A stretch of DNA of 64,000 bases from contig DATJTJ010000135.1 in assembly GCA_035503515.1 (NCBI GenBank), forward strand, positions 45,208 to 109,207, written 5' to 3'. Made by a program: the position numbers and the translations under genes. This DNA is from DAIDKA01 sp035503515. Lineage in GTDB: Bacteria > Pseudomonadota > Gammaproteobacteria > Steroidobacterales > Steroidobacteraceae. The notes beneath the pieces were generated by a model. The model had not been told where the DNA came from. It searched no databases and saw only the letters and a list, made by a program, of their open reading frames with translations. Positions 29,728 through 39,750 of this stretch are shown here, one piece after another (positions within the stretch are counted from its first letter, which is position 1; each line of letters begins with the position of its first letter).

Positions 29728-32267
29728 TCATTCCTCCCGCAGGTCCTGCGCCAGCGGCGCATGGGCCGTGCGCCAGGCCGGGTAGATGCCGGCCACGAGC
29801 GCCGCGAGCACGGCCAGCAGCATCGCCCCGGTCAGTTGCCCGGGATGCAGGTGCAGGTCGATCTGCCAGCCGAAGGCGCGCCGGTTGATGACCCGCACCA
29901 GCAGGATCGCCGTGAGGAGGCCGGCGGGCAGCGCCGCCAGCAGCGCCACCCCGCCCATGAACACGGTCTGCGCCTGGATCATCATGGCGGCCGCGCCGCG
30001 GGTCAGACCCAGGGCCCGCAGCAGCGCCAGTTCGCGCGTGCGCCCCAGCTGCCAGGCCAGCAGCGCGCTCAGCAGCCCGACCGCGGCCACTCCGGCGGCC
30101 AGCCAGTCAAGGACCCGCGTGATGACGAAGGTGCGATCGAAGATCGCCAGCGAGATGGCGCGCACCTGCGCCGGCGTGTCCACCTCGAGCGCCTGGCGTC
30201 CGGCGGCGGCGGCGTACAGCCGGCCGACGATCGCGCGGATGTCGGCGCCCGGGGCGGCGTACAGCGCCATGCTGCCGATGGCATCGTCGTGCCACAGCCG
30301 CCGGTACACCGCGCGGCTGATGCGCACGCTGCCCCGGTCGTTGCCGTACTCGCGGAACACACCGGCCACGCGCAGCCGCCGCGGACCCAGGGCCGTGAAC
30401 AGCTGCAGCGTCGCGCCGACGCCGAGGTCCAGCCGATAGGCGAGCGGCTGGGCGATGAGCACCTCGCCCGCCGCGAACCGGGTCCAGACATCCGGCGCGG
30501 CGGCGGTGAGCGCGACGCCCGCGCGCGCGCCGGACGTCGCGTCCATCGCGTCCAGCACCACCGGTCCGCGTTGCGATTGCACCATCGCCCGACGGCTCGC
30601 GCTGTAGCCGGAGAGGCCCGGCACCCGCACCAGGTCCGCGACCACGGCCGCATCGAGCCGCCGTTCGGGGCGCGCGAAGCCCGGCCCCGGCGCGCCCACG
30701 TAGATGTCCGCCTGCAGGGTCTGCGACAGCCACTCGCGCAGCGACTCCCGGAAACTGTCGACCATGATGCTGATGCCGATCATCGCGGCCACCGCCATGG
30801 CCAGGGCCGCCACGGCGACGCCGGTGCGGCTGAGCGAGCCGGCGATGCCTGCGAGCGCGAGGCGCACCGGTGGCGCGTCCGAGAGTCGCGCGCGCCCCAG
30901 GCCGCGCGCGCAGGCATACAGCAGCGCCGGCGTCGCCGCCGCGACGCTCAGCATCGCGAACACCAGGGCGCCGAATCCCCCGAGCACGCTGCGACCGCTG
31001 CCCAGCACGATGAGGCCGCAGCCGAGCCCCAGCAGCACGCTGCACCCGAGCAGCACCACCGCGACCCGCCGCGCGCGCGCCTCGAGCACCGAGGCCCGCA
31101 GGCTCAGCTGCGGCATGCTGTGGATGGCCTCCAGCGCCGGCGCGGTCGCGGCGAGCAGCGCCACGGCGACGGCCGCGCCGATGGCCAGCAGCGGCTCCCA
31201 GGGCGGCAGCGAGACGCTGTTCACGGCGAGCACGAAATAGAGGTCGTTGATCGTGCGCGAGACCATACCGACCAGGACGCGGCCGATGAGGGCCCCGGCC
31301 GCGAGGCCCAGCACGCCGCCGAGCAGCGCAAGCACCGTCGCCTCCAGGAGAATGATGCGCAGCAGCTGGGCCCGCGTGGCGCCCAGCGCCCGCAGCACTC
31401 CCAGGCTGTGCCGGCGCTGCACGATCGCAAAGCTCATGGTGCCGTAGACCAGGAACAGGCCCACCAGGAGCGCGAGCAGGCTCAACGCCCGCAGGTTGGT
31501 ATCGAAGGCCTGGGTCATGTCGAGACCCGCGCGGGCGCGCTGGGCGGCGACGTTGAGGGTCACCCCGGGCGGCAGTTGCTCGCGCAGCTGCTGCAGTTCC
31601 GATGCGGCGATGGCGCCTGGGGGCACGCGCAGGTCGATGCGGGTCAGCCGGCCGGGAAGGCCGAGCCACTGCTGCGCCGTACTCACGTCGGTGAGCAGCA
31701 GGGCTCCGAGGCCGCCCCCGGCATCATCGAGGACGCCCAGCAGGTGGCCGCGCAGGGCGTGGCCGCCGGCGTCGGCATCGAAGCCGTCGCCGGCCGTCAG
31801 GCCCAGCCGCGAGGCCGCGTCCCGGCCCATCACGACGGTTCCCGATCCGGCCATCCATTGCGCCAGCGCGCCGCGCGAATCCAGCACCGGTGCGGGGCCC
31901 TGCGGGGCCCCGGGGCCGCCGCCCGCGGCAAATCCGGCCGCGGCCAGCGGATCGACGCCCAGAAGCTGCAGCGCCTGGTTGCCCACGGTCACATATCCTT
32001 CGACCATGGGATTGGCGCGGACCGCGTGCAGCGTGCGGACCAGGTGCACGTACCAGGTTTCGTCGATGCCCGCCGGACCGCCATCGAGCTCGTGGGTGGC
32101 CGGTCCCTGCACCGCGGCCAGGGACAGTTCGAAGGCACGCGCCGCGCTGCCGGTGGCCACGTCGACCGCGACGATGGTCGCCACGCCCAGCGCCAGTCCC
32201 ACGAGCGCCAGCAGCAGCTGCAGGGGATGGCCGAGCAGGTGCCGGACGCTCGCCGACCACAGCACGT

Positions 32268-32271
<4 letters not shown>
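29728..32271 (-). CDS. ABC transporter permease, FtsX/MacB type (AttF/AttG-like)
   Basis: An 847-residue membrane protein with two FtsX-type repeats, each with a large extracytoplasmic region. Hydrophobic stretches occur near 20-40, 270-400, 430-530 and 745-830. It has the architecture of lipoprotein or lipid exporters rather than solute importers. The ATG at 32271 overlaps the ATPase stop as ATGA, which decides the start over an earlier in-frame codon. The permease appears as one long chain here. Works with the ATPase at 32268-32939 and probably the AttH-like lipoprotein. Cargo unknown. Confidence 0.9.
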
Positions 32272-32932
<661 letters not shown>

Positions 32933-32939
<7 letters not shown>

Positions 32940-33439
32940 GCGGCATTGACACCCGGGTCGTAGCGCATCGGCCGCGCCGCCCCCATGCGGGTGAGCTCGC
33001 GGCGCAGGGCGTCGCCGAGGGTCGCCTGGTCGGCGCGGTCGAACACCGGCGCCGCGCTCCAGTCGTATGCCCAGGGATGGGAGCTGCGCAGCGATTCGGG
33101 TTCGTCGGCGTAGCGAGGCATCACGTGGGCATGCAGCGCGGGCTCCTGGTTGCCGAGGATCGCGTAGTTGATGCGCAGGGCGTTGGTGACCTTGAGCAAG
33201 GCATCCCCGAGCCGGGCCATGTCCACCAGGAACTGGCTGCGCTCCTGGGCTCCCAGCGCATTGAGGGTCGGCACCACCGGGTCCGGCAGCAGCAGCACGT
33301 AGCCGCGCACGAACTGCCGCTCGCCGAACACCACCCAGCCGGAGCTGAGCTTGGCCGCGACCCGCGGATCCTTGCCCTCGCGGGCGGCGAGCACCTGGTG
33401 ATGGATCGCGGTCAGGTGCTCGGGTGTTTCGCGCTTCAT
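32933..33439 (-). CDS. HIT-family protein
   Basis: A 168-residue histidine-triad protein. HIT enzymes hydrolyse or transfer nucleotidyl groups. The triad region reads HAHVMPRY (about 104-111): the first two His are present, the third position is Met. That variant occurs in some HIT branches and may alter activity. The ATG overlaps the HAD gene stop as ATGA, and the ATPase gene starts before this gene ends. Confidence 0.85.
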
Positions 33440-34035
33440 GCGGCCGCCTCGACGCCTAGGCGCAGCAGCGCCTCGCGCGTGTCGTGGAAACTGCGGTGCA
33501 CGATGCCATGCCAGCCGCGCCGGCGCGCGGCCTCGATGTTCTCTGCGCGATCGTCGATGAACACGGTGCTCGCGGGACGCAGGCCGAATTTCGCCTCGGC
33601 CTGGGCATAGATGGCCGAATCCGGCTTCATGACCCCGGCGTCGAAGGAGGTCAGCGCCCCGTGGCCGAGATCGGCCACGCCATGCCGGACCGACAGATGG
33701 TCCCAGTGCAACTCGCCGATGTTCGACAGCAGGTAGACGCCGTGGTGCGGCATCAGCTGCCGGGCCAGCTGCATCATGTCCGCGTGCGGCGTCAGCATCT
33801 CGAGCCAGTGCTCCCGCACGGCATCGGGCGGCGCCTGCGGTGCGAGGGAGATGAAACGCTCGATCAGCCCGGCGCCATCCAGCCTGCCGGTCTCGTGCTC
33901 GACCAGTCCGATGCGCTCCACGGCGGTGGGCAGGTCCATGCGCGGGGCCCCGTGGCTCACCAGGAACTCGAGCAGCCGTTCGGGATGGATCCCGACGAAG
34001 ACCCACCCGATGTCGAAGACGATGTCGCGGATCAT
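33436..34035 (-). CDS. HAD-superfamily hydrolase (YihX-like)
   Basis: A 199-residue haloacid-dehalogenase-fold protein. Motif I is FDIGWVF (nucleophile Asp8; Gly where many HADs have the second Asp, common in the YihX/epoxide-hydrolase-N branch), motif II LLSNIG, motif III MKPDSAIY and motif IV FIDDRAENIEAA. It is probably a sugar or nucleotide phosphatase. I start at the ATG at 34035; a GTG two codons upstream is possible. It overlaps the HIT gene by 4 bases and lies 14 bases downstream of the ornithine decarboxylase gene. Confidence 0.88.
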   Translation of the reverse strand: MIRDIVFDIGWVFVGIHPERLLEFLVSHGAPRMDLPTAVERIGLVEHETGRLDGAGLIERFISLAPQAPPDAVREHWLEMLTPHADMMQLARQLMPHHGVYLLSNIGELHWDHLSVRHGVADLGHGALTSFDAGVMKPDSAIYAQAEAKFGLRPASTVFIDDRAENIEAARRRGWHGIVHRSFHDTREALLRLGVEAAA

Positions 34036-34049
34036 GCGCACCTACGCAC

Positions 34050-35237
34050 CTATCTCGGGACCGGCATCACCATACCCGGATCTCCCGGGGTCATGTTCAC
34101 GGATACCACGGTCGCCCGCGGAAAGAAATTGAACTCGGAGGCGCTCGCCCAGGTATAGGCGCCCATCGCGCGCCCGACGATGAGATCCCCGACCTCGAGC
34201 TTCGGCAGCATCAGGTTCTCGGCGATCACATCGATGCTGTCGCAGGTGGGACCGGCGAGCACCGAAGGCAGGTGATGCGCGCCGTCGCGCAGCGGCTCGA
34301 CCGGATAGCGGGCATGATCGTAGAGTTGCCCGCTGTAGGAGCCGTACAGGCCATCGTCCAGGTAGTACCACCAGTGCCCCTCGCGCTGCGCGCGGCCCAT
34401 CACGCTCGCCACGCCGATGGCGGCGGGTCCTGCGATGAACCGGCCGGGCTCGGCGATCACGCGGACGCGCCTGGGGAGCTTGCCCAGTTCGTGGCGGATG
34501 GGCGCGCAGAACCGCATGATGTCCGGCACCGGCGCGCCATAGTCGATGGGGAAGCCGCCGCCGATGTCGAGAGTATCGAGCGCACCGAGCTTCTCGCGCC
34601 GCGCGGCCGCCATCAGCGACGCGCAGGCCCCGATGGCCTCCACGTGCTTGGCCGGATCGGCGGCCTGCGAACCGACGTGGAAGGAAATGCCCTGCACGTC
34701 GACCCCGAGGCCCGCGGCCAGCCGCGCCAGGGCCAGGAAGTTCTCCGGGTCGCAGCCGAACTTGCGCGACAGGTCGCACACGGCGCCGGGGCTGCGGAAC
34801 GAGACCCGCAGCAGCAGCCGCGCGCGCTCGCCGAGCCGGGCGAACTTGCGCACTTCGTCCGGGTTGTCGGCGACGAAGGTGCGTACCCCGAACTCCATCG
34901 CATTGCGGATGTCCTGGGCGCGCTTGATCGGATGGGTGTGGATGCAGCGCTCGGGGCCGGCGCCGAGGCTCTTCACCAGCTGCACCTCGCCGGTGGTGGC
35001 GAGGTCGAGCCAGCCGCCCTCCTCCAGTACCACCCGCACCACCGCCGGATGCGGCAGCGGCTTCAGCGCGTAGTGCAGATCGACCTTGGGAAGCGCCTTC
35101 TTCAGCTTGCGCAGCTGCAGCCGCACGCGTTCGCAGTCGATGATCAGCAGGGGCGATCCGAATTCGCCGACCAGGCGACGGATCTGTTCGGGCTGGAACG
35201 GATCAATGAAGCGCGTCGTGCGCAAACGGCTCGGCAT
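34050..35237 (-). CDS. Ornithine/lysine decarboxylase, alanine-racemase fold (type III PLP)
   Basis: PLP enzyme of polyamine synthesis that makes putrescine or cadaverine. The PLP lysine is Lys59 in HYALKPLPHP. FHVGSQ and LDIGGGFPIDYG are phosphate/ring contacts, and the catalytic cysteine block GPTCDSID is present near 330. Length 395 is normal for the eukaryote-like ODC family in bacteria, distinct from the 700-residue E. coli SpeC type. It leads a reverse run (HAD, HIT, ABC genes). Ornithine is the likely main substrate, but specificity between ornithine and lysine cannot be settled by eye. Confidence 0.92.
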   Translation of the reverse strand: MPSRLRTTRFIDPFQPEQIRRLVGEFGSPLLIIDCERVRLQLRKLKKALPKVDLHYALKPLPHPAVVRVVLEEGGWLDLATTGEVQLVKSLGAGPERCIHTHPIKRAQDIRNAMEFGVRTFVADNPDEVRKFARLGERARLLLRVSFRSPGAVCDLSRKFGCDPENFLALARLAAGLGVDVQGISFHVGSQAADPAKHVEAIGACASLMAAARREKLGALDTLDIGGGFPIDYGAPVPDIMRFCAPIRHELGKLPRRVRVIAEPGRFIAGPAAIGVASVMGRAQREGHWWYYLDDGLYGSYSGQLYDHARYPVEPLRDGAHHLPSVLAGPTCDSIDVIAENLMLPKLEVGDLIVGRAMGAYTWASASEFNFFPRATVVSVNMTPGDPGMVMPVPR

Positions 35238-35269
35238 GGAGGCTCTCGCTTCGGGGTTTTTCGGGCGGC

Positions 35270-36286
35270 TTAGGGCAGCACGGCGCTGGCGACGATGTCA
35301 TCGCCTTCGGTGATCCGGGTCGCGGCGCGTTGCAGACGATCGCGCACGGCGTCCCAGCGTTCACCCTCGGGCACGTCCTGGACCAGGATCTGCTGGCAGC
35401 CGGCGGTATCGAGCGCGCGCAGGTTGGCGTACAGATCGTGGGCGTACTGATCGGGACGGCGCCCGGCATTCACCCAGGTCACGTAGGCGTGCGCCTTGAG
35501 CGGCAGGCGCTGGGCCAGCACGGCGATGCGCTTGCCGCCGCTCGAGGCCGCATCGGCCTGCGCGTCGATCTCCCCGGATGGCACGATGCTCAGGGGCGTC
35601 GTCGGCGCGTAATGCGAGGGCAGGCTTCCGGGCACGCGTGCGCTGAAGGTATCGGCGCCGACGATGAGATCGGGCGCCACCTCGCGCAGCTGGCTGGCCG
35701 TGACCGCCCCGGGGCGCAGCAACCGGACCTTGTCGCCGACGCAGGAGATGATGGTGGACTCCAGGCCGATGTGGCTCTCGCCGCCATCCAGCACGATGCG
35801 CACCGCATCACCGAGTTCTTCCCGGACATGCTCGGCGCGCGTGGGGCTCACGCGGCCGAAGCGGTTGGCGGACGGGGCCGCGATGCCGCCGCCGAAGGCG
35901 GTCAGCAGCTGCTGCGCCATCGGATGCGAGGGCACGCGGATCGCCACGGTGTCCTGACCGCCGGTGACGACGTCGTGCACGTTCGAGGCGCGCGGCATCA
36001 CCAGGGTCATCGGGCCGGGCCAGAACCGCTCGGCCAGCCGGCTGGCCACGGGCGGCACTTCGCACACCCAGCGGTGCAGGAACTTCGGACTGTCCAGATG
36101 CACGATCACCGGATGGTGCGCCGGCCGGCCCTTCGCCTCGAAGATCCTGCGCACCGCCGCAGGATTGCCGGCGTTGGCGCCCAGGCCGTAGACCGTTTCG
36201 GTCGGGAACGCCACGAGATCGCCGTCGCGCAACGCCTGCACGGCAGCATCGATCTCGACCTGGCTCGCCCGGACAACCCTGACCAT
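35270..36286 (-). CDS. L-threonylcarbamoyladenylate synthase (TsaC2/Sua5)
   Basis: Makes threonylcarbamoyl-AMP from Thr, bicarbonate and ATP for the t6A37 modification of tRNAs. The 338 residues contain the YrdC domain (VAFPTETVYGLGANA near 31-45, K-x-R-P-x-x-P block AKGRPAHHPVIVHL) and the extra C-terminal Sua5 domain after about 205. The long form is the Sua5/TsaC2 type rather than E. coli TsaC (190 residues). The 133-base gap upstream (36287-36419) holds no gene; it contains a weak TTGCC/GGCAA hairpin. Confidence 0.94.
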   Translation of the reverse strand: MVRVVRASQVEIDAAVQALRDGDLVAFPTETVYGLGANAGNPAAVRRIFEAKGRPAHHPVIVHLDSPKFLHRWVCEVPPVASRLAERFWPGPMTLVMPRASNVHDVVTGGQDTVAIRVPSHPMAQQLLTAFGGGIAAPSANRFGRVSPTRAEHVREELGDAVRIVLDGGESHIGLESTIISCVGDKVRLLRPGAVTASQLREVAPDLIVGADTFSARVPGSLPSHYAPTTPLSIVPSGEIDAQADAASSGGKRIAVLAQRLPLKAHAYVTWVNAGRRPDQYAHDLYANLRALDTAGCQQILVQDVPEGERWDAVRDRLQRAATRITEGDDIVASAVLP

Positions 36287-36419
36287 GGACGAATTCTAGC
36301 AAGGCTTTCGGTCCTGGCCGTCCTTTGTGCGCGACAAGCGCAGGACCGTGACCCAGGGTCGATTTTTTCCATGGGAATCGTGGCTTAGGCTTGCCAAGCA
36401 GGCAAATGTTGCGTAGGTG

Positions 36420-39317
36420 CTACTCCAGGAGCCGGCGCTCCCATCCCGCCGGGGTGCGCCGCACCTCGTAGGCCGGAAAGTAGTGTTTGTCGAGCTTCAG
36501 GGTGATCACTTCGGCCGCATCGTTCCAATTCAGCGTCTTGAGCCGCAGCGAGGAACGGTCCGGGCGTCCGCCGACCGCCTTGAGGAAGGCATCCAGGTCC
36601 GGGGTCGGTATGCCGTCCACTTCGACGATCCGCCGGCCCGGATAAAGGCCGTAGCGGGCCGACGGGGAACCATAAGTGAAGAAGGCCACGTAGACGCCGG
36701 TGGGTGCGATGCCCCGTTGCGCGGCAATCGCCCGCTGGGGAGCCTGCAGCGTCGCGCCCGCCCATTCGACCACCCGGTCGATGTCCTGGCCGTCGAGCGC
36801 GGCCGTCTGGATGCTGAGGTTCACCGCGGCATTGGCCCGCCAGACGGTGACCTGGACGGTGGGCGCATCGGCCACCGCGTGCTCCACTTCGCCGAAGCGG
36901 GTCACGGTCCTGCCGTCGATGGCCAGCAGGATGTCGCCCTGCTGCAGCAGCCTGGCCGCATCCGATCCGCCCACCATGCGCACCGCCATCAGCGCCTGGC
37001 GGTCGGTCTGGTCATGGGCCTCGAGCTTCTTCAGCCACTCGTCCGAAAGGCCCAGCTGGCGCGCGTCGGCCAGCTGCAGCGGGACCAGTTCGGTCTCCAG
37101 GCTGTGCAGCGGCGTGCCGGCATGGATGTGATCGAGCATGGTCGCCACCACGTCGATGGGCACTCCGCGGTTCTCCTGCATGAGGTCGCGGCCGTTCTCG
37201 ATGGCGTAGCTCGACCACAGGCCGATCACCTGGCCGGCCTCGTTCGACAGTACGCCGTCGAAATCCGTGGGTGGATTCACCAGCTGCGCCACCTCGAGAT
37301 TGGTGTCGCGGAAGCGCATCGACCGTGACAGCGGCAGCGCCAGCGGATCAACGCTTGCGATCTCGGTGTTGCGGGTGTGCGGCTCGCCGTCCGCGCTCAG
37401 TCCCACCACCCACACCGGATTGCCCTCGTGCAGGGCGCCCGGCGCGAGCGTCGCACTCTTCACGGGAGTATTGCCGATGAGGGCCGGGTCGTAGGCCACC
37501 ACCGAAAGGTTGTGCAGCGGATTGACGTACACCACGTGTCCGGGCACCTGGATGGTCCCGGCGAACGTGATCTGCACATCGCCGACCGACACGGGCACCG
37601 TGTTGCGGTCCACGACCACGAGTCCCCGCGCCGCATCGACGATCAGCCCGGTGCCATGGAAACTGGTCTCGGTGACGCCCGACACCGAGTACGGCATGTC
37701 GTAGGTGACGAACACCAGCGAGGGGGTGAGCTTCTTCAGGCGTGGATCGGTGTAGGCGGGCAGCGCGGTCGTGGCCGGTGCCGGGGGTGGCGCGGGTGCC
37801 ACGGGCGGCAGGTCCGCGCAGTCCCACAGCCCCGCGCGGTCATCGCGACGACAGCGGGCCGAAAGGAACCACCGCCGATCCATGCGGAAGGAGCGCAGCT
37901 GGGTGCTGTGGGGATCATCGAGCGAGAAATAGCGCACCGTGGCCCGGGCGCCGTCGCCGAGGGTATCGAGGATCTTCTGCAGGTCGTCCAGGTTCTTCAC
38001 CGGCCTGGAGTTCATGGCGATGATCACCGAACCGCGGGCGATGCCGGCGGCGCCGAGGGCATACCCCGGATTGGCGACGTAGACGCCGCTGACCGGCACG
38101 TTGAACTGCCGCGCCAGCTGGTAGGAGAGGTTGTTGAGCACCCCATCGCCGAACTGCACGTAGGAATCGGGCGTGATGGCATTGAGGTCCGTGATGGGCA
38201 GTTTCGCCGTGATCAGCTTGCCGCCGCGTTCCAGGGACAACTCGACGCTGCCGCCGACGTTGTCATCGAGCAGCGCCTCGAGCGGCTCGAACTGCGTGAC
38301 ATAGCGACCGTTCATGCGCACCAGGATGTCGCCGGGCTGCAGCACGCCGCTGCTGGGTGACCCGGGCAGCACCTTGCTGACCACCAGCATGCCGGTGAGC
38401 GCCGGGAACGCCCCGCGCACCGCGGTTTCGGTGGCGGCGCTCAGGCCCAGCCGTTCGAGCTCGTCGTAGGGGGTGTAACTGAAGTCCGTGGACAGCGTGC
38501 CGCGCGTCACGGGCTTGCCCTGCTGGATCAGTTCCAGGGCCCGGCGCACCCGGCCGAGCGGCAGATAGAAGCTGGAGGCCGCGCCGTTGGCGCCGCCGGC
38601 GTTGAGCGCGACCACGCGACCGCGGATGTCCACCACCGGCGAGCCCGAGGAGCCCCCCGAAGTGCCGGACGCCGCCTGCAGATAGAACGTATTGAAGTCG
38701 TTGAACTTGTAGAGGCCGTAGACGGGTGCGTCCCGGTCCAGCCGCGCCAGGGTGCCGGCGAGGATCGACAGCTGCTCGCCGGCATTGTTGCCGATCACAC
38801 GGATCTCGGTGCCGACCTTGGCCCCTTCGGGGTACAGCGACAGCGCCTTGGGCTTGATGAAATGCAGCTTCGAGGGATCGTAGTGATACAGGCCGAAGTC
38901 GTGTACCGGGTCGCGGTACACCGGGTACAGCTGCACCTCTTCGCGATTCAGGAACGTGGCCTCGGCCGTCACCGGACCCGGGGTCACCACATGGCGGTTG
39001 GTCAGGATCAGGCCCCGTTCGGCGTCGACCACGAATCCGGTCGCCTGCGCGGTCGCGTTCCACTCCGTATCAAACGCGCGGACCTGGTCGATGTTGATGG
39101 CCACCACGCTGCTGACGATGCGCTCGAGCGTGCCCGACCAGTCGGGATTGCCTTCCGCCGCGGTGGCCTGCTGCGCGAGGGTCGCGGACTGCTGCGTCGC
39201 CGGCCCGTGCTCATCCGGCTTGGGCGCATCGGGTGCCGCACGCGCCAGCACGGGCAGCAGTCCGGCACAGGCCAGCAGGGTGAGCGCCCAGCCACGGGCG
39301 GTTCGCGCGTCAGTCAA
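36420..39317 (-). CDS. Nma111-type tandem Deg serine protease with four PDZ domains
   Basis: A protein of about 965 residues with the layout protease-PDZ-PDZ-protease-PDZ-PDZ, like fungal Nma111. The first trypsin-like domain is complete: His in LTNRHVV, Asp in VHDFGLYHY, Ser in SGGSSGSPVVD. The second has lost its catalytic residues (VVVDRNTVP, NPLHNLSVV, LSNEAGQVIG). A signal peptide (WALTLLACAGLLPVLARA) implies a periplasmic location. Start choice: a TTG at 39317 overlaps the dgkA stop as TTGA and gives a tidy signal peptide; a GTG at 39344 would add nine residues. Confidence 0.88.
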   Translation of the reverse strand: MTDARTARGWALTLLACAGLLPVLARAAPDAPKPDEHGPATQQSATLAQQATAAEGNPDWSGTLERIVSSVVAINIDQVRAFDTEWNATAQATGFVVDAERGLILTNRHVVTPGPVTAEATFLNREEVQLYPVYRDPVHDFGLYHYDPSKLHFIKPKALSLYPEGAKVGTEIRVIGNNAGEQLSILAGTLARLDRDAPVYGLYKFNDFNTFYLQAASGTSGGSSGSPVVDIRGRVVALNAGGANGAASSFYLPLGRVRRALELIQQGKPVTRGTLSTDFSYTPYDELERLGLSAATETAVRGAFPALTGMLVVSKVLPGSPSSGVLQPGDILVRMNGRYVTQFEPLEALLDDNVGGSVELSLERGGKLITAKLPITDLNAITPDSYVQFGDGVLNNLSYQLARQFNVPVSGVYVANPGYALGAAGIARGSVIIAMNSRPVKNLDDLQKILDTLGDGARATVRYFSLDDPHSTQLRSFRMDRRWFLSARCRRDDRAGLWDCADLPPVAPAPPPAPATTALPAYTDPRLKKLTPSLVFVTYDMPYSVSGVTETSFHGTGLIVDAARGLVVVDRNTVPVSVGDVQITFAGTIQVPGHVVYVNPLHNLSVVAYDPALIGNTPVKSATLAPGALHEGNPVWVVGLSADGEPHTRNTEIASVDPLALPLSRSMRFRDTNLEVAQLVNPPTDFDGVLSNEAGQVIGLWSSYAIENGRDLMQENRGVPIDVVATMLDHIHAGTPLHSLETELVPLQLADARQLGLSDEWLKKLEAHDQTDRQALMAVRMVGGSDAARLLQQGDILLAIDGRTVTRFGEVEHAVADAPTVQVTVWRANAAVNLSIQTAALDGQDIDRVVEWAGATLQAPQRAIAAQRGIAPTGVYVAFFTYGSPSARYGLYPGRRIVEVDGIPTPDLDAFLKAVGGRPDRSSLRLKTLNWNDAAEVITLKLDKHYFPAYEVRRTPAGWERRLLE

Positions 39318-39700
39318 TAATGACCCATCAGTACCAGCAGCCACACCACCCCCAGCAACACAAATGACAGCAACACGGCCGCGGAACCGATGTCCTTGGC
39401 GAGCCCCGCCAGGACGTGCCGTTCCAGGCCGATCCGATCCACCGTCGCCTCGACGGCACTGTTCAACAATTCAACGATGAGCACCAGGAGCATGGGAGCG
39501 ACCAGCAAGGCGCGCTCGATGCCCGTGCGACCCAGCCACAGGCCCAAGGGTATGACCAGGAGGCTCAGACCCAGTTCCTGGCGGAACGCGGCCTCCTCGC
39601 GGTAGGCCCCCAGCAGCCCCTGCCAGCTCACCCCCGCGGCCCTGAGGATGCGGGTCAGGCCGCGCGGCTTTTCGCGTGCCATCGGTTGCGGAACGGACAT
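39314..39700 (-). CDS. dgkA: Diacylglycerol kinase
   Basis: Small inner-membrane kinase that recycles diacylglycerol to phosphatidic acid. The 128 residues have an amphipathic start and three membrane helices. The signature VELLNSAVEATVDRI contains the catalytic Glu and Asn region, and AKDIGSAAVLLS is the second family block. In E. coli, dgkA links to glucan synthesis because OPG phosphoglycerol transfer releases diacylglycerol; opgGHD are all in this window. Its stop overlaps the possible TTG start of the Deg protease. An ATG six codons in is an alternative start. Confidence 0.93.
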   Translation of the reverse strand: MSVPQPMAREKPRGLTRILRAAGVSWQGLLGAYREEAAFRQELGLSLLVIPLGLWLGRTGIERALLVAPMLLVLIVELLNSAVEATVDRIGLERHVLAGLAKDIGSAAVLLSFVLLGVVWLLVLMGHY

Positions 39701-39738
39701 GGGCTTCCTGATGGTTATTTTGCCGCCATGTTAAGCGG

Positions 39739-39744
39739 TACAAT
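39739..39744 (+). promoter_or_regulatory. -10 element of ispG, placed for a leaderless message
   Basis: TACAAT ends 6 bases before the ispG ATG, so transcription would start on or within one or two bases of the start codon. There is no ribosome binding site. A weak TTATTT 18 bases upstream (39715-39720) could act as -35. Confidence 0.45.
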
Positions 39745-39750
39745 GCGTCC

